Shown: positions 56,017 through 63,646 of the stretch, one piece after another | Numbering within the stretch: the first letter of the stretch is position 1 | Layout: every line of letters begins with the position of its first letter | Assembly (NCBI GenBank): GCA_910587655.1 | Contig: CAJUND010000004.1 | Location: forward strand, 139,678 to 203,677 | Direction of reading: 5' to 3' | Length of the DNA: 64,000 nucleotides | Source of the DNA: an uncultured Agathobacter sp. | Lineage (GTDB): Bacteria; Bacillota; Clostridia; Lachnospirales; Lachnospiraceae | Program-made: the position numbers and the translations under genes | Notes under the pieces: generated by a model | Database searches by the model: none | What the model saw: only the letters and a program-made list of their open reading frames with translations | What the model was told of the DNA's origin: nothing

Positions 56017-58605
56017 TTATTTTAATGTAAATGTACTTCCAATGGATACATAGTAGTAAACCGGTGTTCCGGTATTATCTGTGGTGGTATCCATGACAAC
56101 CGCATATTTCACATATGCCTGGTTATTCCCGCTTCCGGTTGTTTCCAGAGCCTGGGAACCGTAGTGGTAATACTCAGTATTATTTTGTACACATACCACG
56201 CCGATAATGGACTGGTTGCTGCCTGTGTCGTTGTTCAGGTCAACATCGGTGGAAAGCTGCTCGATTACTTTTTCAGCAGTCAGGTCACCGACCTTTCTGG
56301 ATGCGGTAATCACTGTCGGTGCATATCCCGGCCTGGTCACCTGGAAATAATTGTCTTCGGTCAGTGTCTTTCCCTTCTCCGTATATACCAGCTTGATGTC
56401 ATATCTGCCCGGCTTTGCCCATGTGGAATTGTCTATTGTCTTTCCGTCAGTTTTTACAATATACCCATTCTTCTGGAAAGTGTCACTTCCATTGAAAATG
56501 ATGGCTCCGCAGGTTGTTGCGCCAACTGTCTTAACTTTTACACTGCGGGCTGTAGCGTGAAGGTTAATTGCTCCCATGGTAACGGTGGAAACAGTTTTGC
56601 CTTCCAGCTGGTTGGCTGAGGTAAGCTCAAGACCAGCAGCGGAACCCTGGTAATATTCCGTACCATATTTGACAGCCACCTGTACGTCACTGATTGGATT
56701 GCTTGCATGAACCTGGTTTTTGGCAATCTCTCCATTAGCACTTAAATAACCTGCAAACAGGCTGCCGCATGTGGCATAGCCGCGTATTTCTGTTGTCGTA
56801 TTACTGTCCATATCCAGGCTCTGCTTCTCAGAAGCAAGACGGTATGTCATTTTTGAACCGGTTGCATTTAACGCTTCCTTCGGCAGCTTCTTTACGTTGA
56901 TTCTGAGTGTCTTTGAAAGCACGGTGCTGGCATTTTTGTCCTGTCCGCTGACACGGATTAAATATGTCTTTTCCTTTGCTCCCGTACCCACTTTCACGTC
57001 AGCGGTACTGGCAGAGGGTGTTACTGTAATGCCGTCAACATTCTTTTCATACTTGTCTGTACTGTCATTTTTGATTTCAGCGTCCCAGACGGTGTCCGTT
57101 GTCACATCCTTGCCGGCCTCGTCATAGAACTTAACGCTGATTGTTGCCTTGTAATCGGTGTCCGGTGAATCAGACATGGTTACGGTTGTCTGTCCGTCTG
57201 CCTGTGCATCTATGGTCTTAATGGATGCCTCCATTTTAACTGCAAGGTTATCCTTTATGACGGTTACAGGAATTACATAGGATGTCGGAACACCGTATTT
57301 TGTTGCCGTGACAATGAGGCTTGATGATCCAACACTGTTACCGCTTACCTTAATCTCCAGGTATTTTCCGGTATCCTTGGTGGCGGTAACACCGCAGACA
57401 TCCTCGTTGGATGACTTGACCTCGTACTTGTCATAGCTGACTGCCTCTGTTACGGTACTGCCCAGTGCACAGAAATACACTGTTGTTTCCTTTCCGGTGG
57501 TAACGGATACTTCCTTGTCGGATTCCCTGTTCAGGTAAAACTTTGCACATTTGCTTTTCCCGTTGACGGTTGTTGTGGTTCTGAAAATTCCGGTTCCTTT
57601 TTCAGCCTCGGCTTTTACGCATTCGATGGTTCCGGTAGCGGATACCGGCTGTGCATCCTTGATTCCTGAATCATAGGTAATCTTAACATCTGCCTTGTCG
57701 CCGATTTTATCCATTGTAATGGTTGCCTTGGAAGGGGTGTCCTTCTGGGCGCTTGAATATGTTCCCGTCACATCCAGCAGGCAGGTGGCATCAATGTTTT
57801 TTGCAGGCGTCACGTCAATCCCGTTTGCATCCATGAGCCTGAACTCAATCGGGGTTTTCTTTCCCTGCTGTGCCTTTGTGGTAAGGATTTCAATCTTTGT
57901 GACTGCCCCGACGGATGCGGTCAGTTCCTTTGTGGTGTTCTGGCAGGTGATGTTGTATTTCGCACCATCCTCCATGTTGTCCGCCAGTGTTACTGCCACT
58001 GTCTTTCCGTCTGCGGAAATGTCCGCTTTCAGTGCAGGAATTTTAAGTGTCTTGTCTGCCTTTTCAATGGTAAAGCTGTCTTTCGTTACTGTTTTGCTGA
58101 CATCCCCGGAGAATACTGCAGTAAATGCATTGGATGCTGTCTGCTTCACCTCTGACAGTACAACTTCGTTTGCCTCAACAGTCACCTCCGTCTTGGCAGT
58201 AAGTGTCTTTGTCCCGACCTTTGCAGTAACGGTAACCGTTGCCTTTCCCGCAGCAACACCGGTAACAACACCGTTTGCATCAACGGCTGCAACTGCCGCA
58301 TCGGAACTCTTGTAGCTGAGTTTTGCACTTGCAGGCTTCACAGAAGGCTTTACGCTTGCTGTTGCTCCAACCTTTACGGTCTGTGCAGGTGCGGCGGTGA
58401 TTTTAGGGTTCTTCACCGTAACAGCACATTTCAGCGTCTTGGACAGCTTCTTTCCCTTCTTGTTCTTCCCAGTTACCTTGACCATCGTTACCGGCAAAAA
58501 AACGGGAACGATGGTCAAGGAAAATCCGAGAATGGTGGAAAACAGTGTATCCGCGGGAGGATCCGGCAGGAGGTACACCGGAATTTCATGTAAGGAAAGT
58601 AACAC
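56017..58605 (-). CDS. surface-protein cassette 2 (inverted): BIG2/S-layer-type protein
   Basis: The frame is open from 58620. The ATG at 58485 starts MVKVTGKNKKG inside the shared core; 58605 is the GTG that aligns with the upstream block of the other cassettes (V-L-L-S). The protein has a BIG2 domain (VGATASVKPSVKPASAKLS), a domain starting VVLSEVKQTASNAFTAVFSG, several Ig-like domains, and a C-terminal part ending YYYVSIGSTFTLK. No signal peptide and no ribosome site are seen. Its order of domains matches cassettes 1 and 3, but the sequence beyond the core is strongly diverged. The left orientation and the palindrome at its core suggest a past inversion. Confidence 0.7.
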   Translation of the reverse strand: MLLSLHEIPVYLLPDPPADTLFSTILGFSLTIVPVFLPVTMVKVTGKNKKGKKLSKTLKCAVTVKNPKITAAPAQTVKVGATASVKPSVKPASAKLSYKSSDAAVAAVDANGVVTGVAAGKATVTVTAKVGTKTLTAKTEVTVEANEVVLSEVKQTASNAFTAVFSGDVSKTVTKDSFTIEKADKTLKIPALKADISADGKTVAVTLADNMEDGAKYNITCQNTTKELTASVGAVTKIEILTTKAQQGKKTPIEFRLMDANGIDVTPAKNIDATCLLDVTGTYSSAQKDTPSKATITMDKIGDKADVKITYDSGIKDAQPVSATGTIECVKAEAEKGTGIFRTTTTVNGKSKCAKFYLNRESDKEVSVTTGKETTVYFCALGSTVTEAVSYDKYEVKSSNEDVCGVTATKDTGKYLEIKVSGNSVGSSSLIVTATKYGVPTSYVIPVTVIKDNLAVKMEASIKTIDAQADGQTTVTMSDSPDTDYKATISVKFYDEAGKDVTTDTVWDAEIKNDSTDKYEKNVDGITVTPSASTADVKVGTGAKEKTYLIRVSGQDKNASTVLSKTLRINVKKLPKEALNATGSKMTYRLASEKQSLDMDSNTTTEIRGYATCGSLFAGYLSANGEIAKNQVHASNPISDVQVAVKYGTEYYQGSAAGLELTSANQLEGKTVSTVTMGAINLHATARSVKVKTVGATTCGAIIFNGSDTFQKNGYIVKTDGKTIDNSTWAKPGRYDIKLVYTEKGKTLTEDNYFQVTRPGYAPTVITASRKVGDLTAEKVIEQLSTDVDLNNDTGSNQSIIGVVCVQNNTEYYHYGSQALETTGSGNNQAYVKYAVVMDTTTDNTGTPVYYYVSIGSTFTLK
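58410..58483 (-). repeat. 74-bp identical cassette core, copy 2
   Basis: Same 74 bases as copy 1 on the minus strand. Its first 8 bases take part in a 14-bp palindrome (58476-58489 with 58507-58520). Confidence 0.97.
58476..58520. repeat. 14-bp perfect inverted repeat at the edge of the cassette 2 core
   Basis: CCTTGACCATCGTT and its complement, with a 17-base loop holding seven A; three more pairs form inside after one mismatch. Not found at the other two cores. Confidence 0.92.
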
Positions 58606-58646
58606 ACAATATACCCGCAAGATACGCGCAAGCAGCAGAAATCAAG

Positions 58647-58673
58647 AAAAAATGCAGGGACGAATCCCTGCAT
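58647..58673 (-). terminator. terminator after the AAA-ATPase/nuclease gene
   Basis: ATGCAGGGA (58652-58660), loop of four, TCCCTGCAT (58665-58673), then TTTTTT on the minus strand, 16 bases past the stop. Confidence 0.88.
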
Positions 58674-58688
58674 ATTTACTGTTTCAAG

Positions 58689-60374
58689 TTACCCGACCAG
58701 CACGCTTTTTCCTTCAAACGCAAACCCGTATTTTTTTATCCGTCCTTCCGGTATGCCTTTGGCAAGCAGTGCGGCGGCATACTGTTTTTCCTCTATCTGT
58801 GCCAGCGCGGCCGCAACGGTTTCCCCGAGGTCTTTTTCATCCTCGGCATCATGCACCTTGAATTCCAGGATAATGGCATCGGAATCCTGTCCGTCCTTCG
58901 GCTCCAGCATGACATCGTACCTGCCAAAACCGCTTTCCCGGTTGGAGGTGACGGTATACCTGTCCCCGAGGTCCACGAGAAGCCCGAGGACAAACCCGTG
59001 GTAGAAACGTTCCGGCTCGGTCCCGCCTGACGGGTGTTTCCCCGTGTCAAAATAGCTGAAGGTCTCCAGTGCGACCCTGTTCATGTAACGGTTCATGGCT
59101 TTCCGGTCACCCGCAAGGAGCGAGCGGACAAACTCTCCGTAATACGGTGTGCGGTCCCTGAACCAGCCGTCCACCATCTGCCGGAACATGACAGTCACCT
59201 CACGGTTGGTCAGCTGCAGGCAGTAGTTCTGGTTTTCATCCTCCGCATCCTCCGGGGCGCGGTTGATTTTCAGGTAGCCGCTGGCAAGCAGGAGGCTCCA
59301 GACGGCAGTGATGCTGTTATCCAGCTGGTCAAAGATAATCTGCTCGTCAATTTTTGTCACCAGTTCCCGTCCGGAAAGCAGGTCCTCCATGGCAGTTTTG
59401 GTATATGCGCTGCCTTCCCGCACCAGCCTTTGGACCAGGCCGTTGGAGCTGGTGTTTGCCCAGTAGGGGGCAATTTTCCCCTTGTCAAGGAAGTTGGTGA
59501 TGGACCAAGGGTTGTAGATGTCCGGCTGCCCGCCGAACACAAACCCGTCGTACCATTTCTTTACGTTTTCCTTTTCACCGGACATCCCCTGTTCGTCAAG
59601 TGCCGTAAAGACCTCCGGCTCGGTAAAGCCGAAAGAAGTGGCGTATTTGGCGGATGTCGTGGTGATGACCTCGATGTTGTTTAAGTCTGAAAAAATGGAT
59701 TCTTTGCTCACCCTTGTGATGCCCGTCATGATTCCCCGTTCCAGGTACGGGTTTGTCTTGAACGTAGCGTTGAATAGGCTTCTTGTGAAGGAGACGAGCT
59801 TTTTCCAGTAGCCGTTCACGTATGCCTCCTGCAGCGGGGTGTCGTACTCGTCCAGGAGCATGATTACCTTTTTCCCGTAATAACGACTGAGATAGTTCAT
59901 CAGGTTCCGCAGGGCGGTTTCAGCGGCAGTACCCGGCATTTCGGGGGTAACCGATTTAAACTGTTTTTTTTCATTTTCATTCAGCAGGTTTTTCCCCAGC
60001 AGAAAATCATACCGGTTGTAAAGGTCGCTGATTCCCTGGCAGATGCGTGCTGCCGTTTCCGTGAAATCCGGTTTTTTCACGTCAGCAAAGCTTAAAAACA
60101 GCACCGGCCATTTTCCTTGTTCCTGCCGCAGCGTTTCATCCTTCCAGACTTCCAGTCCCTCAAACAGGTCCCCGCGGTTTTCATAGCGGTTTGAGAAAAA
60201 ACATTCCACCATGCTCATGTTTAAGGTTTTTCCGAAACGGCGCGGTCTGGTGATGAGTGTCACGTCATCACCGGAATCCCACCAGTCCTTAATGAATGCC
60301 GTTTTGTCTATATAAAAATATCCTTTCTCCCGAAGGGATGCAAAATCCTGTTTTCCGATGCCTACTGTTTTCAT
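58689..60374 (-). CDS. AAA-ATPase-like / PD-(D/E)XK nuclease-like protein
   Basis: A 561-residue protein of the widespread gut-bacterial family with an AAA-ATPase-like N-terminal domain (PF09820 type) and a C-terminal PD-(D/E)XK nuclease domain (PF08011 type). Visible motifs: FYIDKTAFI, Walker A-like RPRRFGKTL, Walker B VIMLLDEYDTP, SKESIFSDLNNI, and in the nuclease GRYDVML with IILEFKV carrying Asp and Glu-x-Lys. All key residues seem intact. The function of the family is unknown. AGGAGG precedes the ATG. It lies alone between cassettes 2 and 3, on the strand of cassette 2. Confidence 0.9.
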   Translation of the reverse strand: MKTVGIGKQDFASLREKGYFYIDKTAFIKDWWDSGDDVTLITRPRRFGKTLNMSMVECFFSNRYENRGDLFEGLEVWKDETLRQEQGKWPVLFLSFADVKKPDFTETAARICQGISDLYNRYDFLLGKNLLNENEKKQFKSVTPEMPGTAAETALRNLMNYLSRYYGKKVIMLLDEYDTPLQEAYVNGYWKKLVSFTRSLFNATFKTNPYLERGIMTGITRVSKESIFSDLNNIEVITTTSAKYATSFGFTEPEVFTALDEQGMSGEKENVKKWYDGFVFGGQPDIYNPWSITNFLDKGKIAPYWANTSSNGLVQRLVREGSAYTKTAMEDLLSGRELVTKIDEQIIFDQLDNSITAVWSLLLASGYLKINRAPEDAEDENQNYCLQLTNREVTVMFRQMVDGWFRDRTPYYGEFVRSLLAGDRKAMNRYMNRVALETFSYFDTGKHPSGGTEPERFYHGFVLGLLVDLGDRYTVTSNRESGFGRYDVMLEPKDGQDSDAIILEFKVHDAEDEKDLGETVAAALAQIEEKQYAAALLAKGIPEGRIKKYGFAFEGKSVLVG

Positions 60375-60528
60375 GAATGGATGTTCCTCCTGTCCGGTGT
60401 CATGTTTATTATGTTATTATAGCATAATCCGCCATGATTGAAAGCCGTGCTGCTGAATAAATTTGCAGGGACGGGAAAATGTTTCGTAAAAAATTCTGCA
60501 GAAACGGTTCTCCCTTTTTGTTTCTTTT

Positions 60529-62844
60529 ATGTTACTTGCCAGTCTCTTGCCCGTTACTTTTCCTTCCGTTTTCTTAGTGGCAGCATTCCCAAAATCCCTG
60601 CAGACCGGTCCTTTCGGGCACGGTTTTCCTGGGTTAGGGAAGGTCAAGGTAACTGGGAAGAACAAGAAGGGAAAGAAGCTGTCCAAGACGCTGAAATGTG
60701 CTGTTACGGTGAAGAACCCGGCAGTAACCCTCAGCCAGTCAGAAATGACAACAGCAGTCGGCGAAAGCGTTAAGCTTACAGCAAAAACAACACCTTCTTC
60801 TGCAGGCAGCTCCATTACTTTTACAACAAGTGATGAAAAGGTTGCAACTGTTGCAAATGACGGCACAGTCAAGGCTGTTGCAGCAGGCGAGGCTACAATC
60901 ACAGCTGCTGCAAAGTGCGGTACAAAGACCCTGACAGCAACTGCAAAGATTACTGTAAAGAAGATTGCACTCCAGTCTGTAAAGCAGACAAAATTTGATG
61001 CTATTGAAGCAGTTATTGCCGGTGACACAAAATCTGTTAAGAATGCGGATATTGTGATTACAAACACCGATACCAAGGCTACTATTGCAGTAAAGGAACT
61101 TTCCGTTGATGAAGCAGATGCAAAAAAAGTTACCATAACAACATTTGCACCTATGAATGACGGTAAAAAATATACTGTTATCCTTGACGGTGTGACAAAA
61201 GAATTTACTGCTACAGACAACGTTGTTGCTAATGTGGCTGTGACTCCTCTGGAGATTGTATCCGGAAACGATGGTGAGACTGTTTACGGACAGACTGTTG
61301 ATAAAAACGGTGTTGTTCTTTCTGAATCAACAGTTACCGGAAACAAGGACAATGTGACTTTCAACGTTACAACAACTGAGGGGTATGTAAGTGGTGACAA
61401 GCTTGTCCTTCCTAAGACCGGAAACAAGGCCGTTGCAGAAATTACCTACCATACCTACAAGTATGAAAACGGTACTGAGGCGGGTGCAATTTCAAAGAAG
61501 TTTGACATTGTTGCAGTTGATGCCAAACCGGTAACCATTTCCGGCTTTGCATATACTATTGATGCAAGTGCACCTAAGGACTGGAATACTTTAACCGCAA
61601 AGACCCAGATAGCTGTTAAGGATAACACAAAGAAAGCATATTTCCATTTTATCGATTCCAGGAAAGCAGATGTAACAGCACAGTATACAGTAGAATCAAG
61701 TGATGACACAACGTTACTGCTGGGAGCTGAGGCAATCACTGCTGGTGTAACTGTTACCGGACTTAAGGAAGGCAGTGCATATATTAATGTGAAGAAAGAT
61801 GGAAAATTCGTTACTTCCCTGCCGGTTTCTGTTGTGGGAGAGAGAAAGCTGAACAAGGTTGAGCTTGGAAACACCAGTCTTACTGTTTCAAAGGACGCAG
61901 CAGGCTTCGAGACTGTTGAAACATCTGTAAAAACAATTGACCAGTACGGTAGCGAACTCACAGATGGAATTACTGTTGCTCCTTCATATACAGGCTCAGC
62001 AACTGGTGCACCTGATGTTGAGTATAGATCTGCAGACAAAAAACTCGTTTTCAATGCAGCTACCGCAGGCGCTGGTACTTACCAGTTTAAGGTTGAAGTC
62101 AGTGGCCCCGCAAATTCAAAGCAGGTTGCAGGTGTCAGTGTGACTGTTGTTACGACAACATTAACTGCAGATAACGCAACAGACCTTCGTCTGATTGTTG
62201 ACAATAATATTGACTTGGCTGTCGGTGATGCGGCGGATGATACAGCTGCTGCAAAAAAAGCTACCATCAAGGTTGGAGCATACGAAAAAGGTGCACTGGT
62301 TGGATACAAAGAACTTCAGGAGATAAAGTTCAACGGAAAAACAGACAATGTAATAACAGGTTCTGCTATTAGTGCGACAACCGGTGCTGCTATTCAGGCA
62401 ACCAAGGCAGAAGTTGAACTTAACTCCAAGAGTGCAATTGCTGGTTCATCTGCATGGCTTGCAAATTACGGGGCAGGAACATACTCTGTATATGTAAAGA
62501 CAACGGATAACAAAATTTTTAATGGAAGCATTACACTGAAGGATTCTACTGACAGTGCAGTAATTACCAAGCGTAAGGATTCAAAGGTCACTGGCGCTGC
62601 TGGTTCTAATGCGGTTAGTGCTGCCCAGAATGCTATAGTTAATTGCCTGGAAATCAGTTACAAGGGAACCAGTGTCGTATTATCTGGAAAGGTATTTGTA
62701 AAGGCTGCGGACGTAACATTAACCGGTAAATCTGTATATGTGAAGACCGCTTATATAAAAGTACAGAACGGTAAGGGTGTTGATTTACTTGTTCCGGTTG
62801 AGGTGAACCAGACATTTACATTTGCAACTGCAACTGCATCTTAA
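60529..62844 (+). CDS. surface-protein cassette 3: BIG2/S-layer-type protein
   Basis: A frame of 771 codons from an ATG at 60529 with no ribosome site. The first 37 codons (MLLASLLPVTFPSVF...) are of uncertain meaning; true homology begins at VKVTGKNKKGKK (60643). Then come a BIG2 domain (ITFTTSDEKVATVANDGTV), a KIALQSVKQTKFDAIEAVIAG domain closely matching cassette 1 over about 47 bases of DNA, several Ig-like domains, and a C-terminal domain ending EVNQTFTFATATAS. There is no ATG at the core, so as it stands the gene lacks a proper start and export signal. It ends at a good terminator. Confidence 0.7.
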   Translation: MLLASLLPVTFPSVFLVAAFPKSLQTGPFGHGFPGLGKVKVTGKNKKGKKLSKTLKCAVTVKNPAVTLSQSEMTTAVGESVKLTAKTTPSSAGSSITFTTSDEKVATVANDGTVKAVAAGEATITAAAKCGTKTLTATAKITVKKIALQSVKQTKFDAIEAVIAGDTKSVKNADIVITNTDTKATIAVKELSVDEADAKKVTITTFAPMNDGKKYTVILDGVTKEFTATDNVVANVAVTPLEIVSGNDGETVYGQTVDKNGVVLSESTVTGNKDNVTFNVTTTEGYVSGDKLVLPKTGNKAVAEITYHTYKYENGTEAGAISKKFDIVAVDAKPVTISGFAYTIDASAPKDWNTLTAKTQIAVKDNTKKAYFHFIDSRKADVTAQYTVESSDDTTLLLGAEAITAGVTVTGLKEGSAYINVKKDGKFVTSLPVSVVGERKLNKVELGNTSLTVSKDAAGFETVETSVKTIDQYGSELTDGITVAPSYTGSATGAPDVEYRSADKKLVFNAATAGAGTYQFKVEVSGPANSKQVAGVSVTVVTTTLTADNATDLRLIVDNNIDLAVGDAADDTAAAKKATIKVGAYEKGALVGYKELQEIKFNGKTDNVITGSAISATTGAAIQATKAEVELNSKSAIAGSSAWLANYGAGTYSVYVKTTDNKIFNGSITLKDSTDSAVITKRKDSKVTGAAGSNAVSAAQNAIVNCLEISYKGTSVVLSGKVFVKAADVTLTGKSVYVKTAYIKVQNGKGVDLLVPVEVNQTFTFATATAS
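60642..60715 (+). repeat. 74-bp identical cassette core, copy 3
   Basis: Identical to the cores at 53147-53220 and 58410-58483. The base before it differs from the other two, so no ATG is formed. Confidence 0.97.
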
Positions 62845-62891
62845 TCCGTTTTTATACAAGAATTATATCCAAAAAACAAGTACAGATATCA

Positions 62892-62946
62892 GGAAAGAAA
62901 GGAAGGCGGCCATGGGCTTCTTTCCTTTCTTTCCATTATTTTTTTA
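62892..62946 (+). terminator. terminator after cassette 3
   Basis: GGAAAGAAAGGAA (62892-62904) pairs with TTCCTTTCTTTCC (62922-62934), followed by a long T-run. Confidence 0.85.
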
Positions 62947-62969
62947 CTGCAAATGGAGGATGGAAGTAT

Positions 62970-63458
62970 ATGGAAAAGAGTTTTGAGTTTCCAGTGGTTA
63001 TAAGAAAAGCAGACAATATAACAGTTTCTATTAACTGGGAGGAGTTCGGTGAAGCGGGCAATAAAAGGCAAAAGGAAAAATACATTAAAAAACTGATCAA
63101 AAGAAAACAGACGAATCTTCTTGAAATTAAGGACTGCAAAATAAATGAAATTAAAGATTTTTTTATGAGCCAACCAGATGTACCAGACAAAGAATTCTTT
63201 TTTCCCGTCAGTATCAAAGAGGAACGTGATGTTGAAGTTGAAATAGATATAGAAAAATTCATAAACGCCAGCGAAAAAAAGGAACAGAAAGAATATATTG
63301 AAAAACTCATAAAAGAAAAATACAGTGATGTCTTGAAAATTAAAGATTACAAGATAAGGGAAATTAAGGAATTTTTCGAGGACATCATGGATACGTCGGA
63401 TATGCATCCCAATGAGAGCTGCGATGAGTATATGGAAAACACAAAACATGATAATTAA
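62970..63458 (+). CDS. unknown protein with an internal duplication
   Basis: A 162-residue, very charged, Lys/Glu-rich protein without signal or membrane segment. Residues about 4-64 and 73-134 are two copies of one domain: FEFPVVIRK / FFFPVSIKE at the start, EKYIKKLIK / KEYIEKLIK in the middle, and LEIKDCKINEIKDFF / LKIKDYKIREIKEFF at the end. A tail of about 25 residues follows. GGAGG stands 10 bases before the ATG. I do not recognise the family; it is next to the cassettes and an insertion sequence. Confidence 0.75.
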   Translation: MEKSFEFPVVIRKADNITVSINWEEFGEAGNKRQKEKYIKKLIKRKQTNLLEIKDCKINEIKDFFMSQPDVPDKEFFFPVSIKEERDVEVEIDIEKFINASEKKEQKEYIEKLIKEKYSDVLKIKDYKIREIKEFFEDIMDTSDMHPNESCDEYMENTKHDN

Positions 63459-63563
63459 GAAAAAATGGGAAAGAATAAAATACGTACAGTTTCAGAAAAT
63501 AACACGATAGCAAATTCCAGTAACAAAAAGTTATCGCCTTTGAGTGTGTCTTACATGAACCGT

Positions 63564-63644
63564 GGCAGCCGCCGGGAAATCAGGTCTGAACCGTGCATGG
63601 TTCATTATACGGGATAAGTTCATCATGGGTAAGAAACAGCATGT
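63564..63644 (+). repeat. right copy of the 80-bp inverted repeat
   Basis: Matches the left copy (55751-55831, minus strand). The match stops where the IS256-type element starts (GGGACTGTCCC at 63647), so the element probably entered here. Confidence 0.85.
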
Positions 63645-63646
63645 TT

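Noticed and set aside
60529..60641. Signal peptide of cassette 3 (MLLASLLPVTFPSVF)
   Set aside because: No basic start, no clear cleavage site and no ribosome site; the hydrophobic run can arise from the C/T-rich upstream block.
61455..62054. A 199-codon minus-strand frame within cassette 3
   Set aside because: Antisense of the Ig-like coding sequence; similar shadows occur in cassettes 1 and 2.
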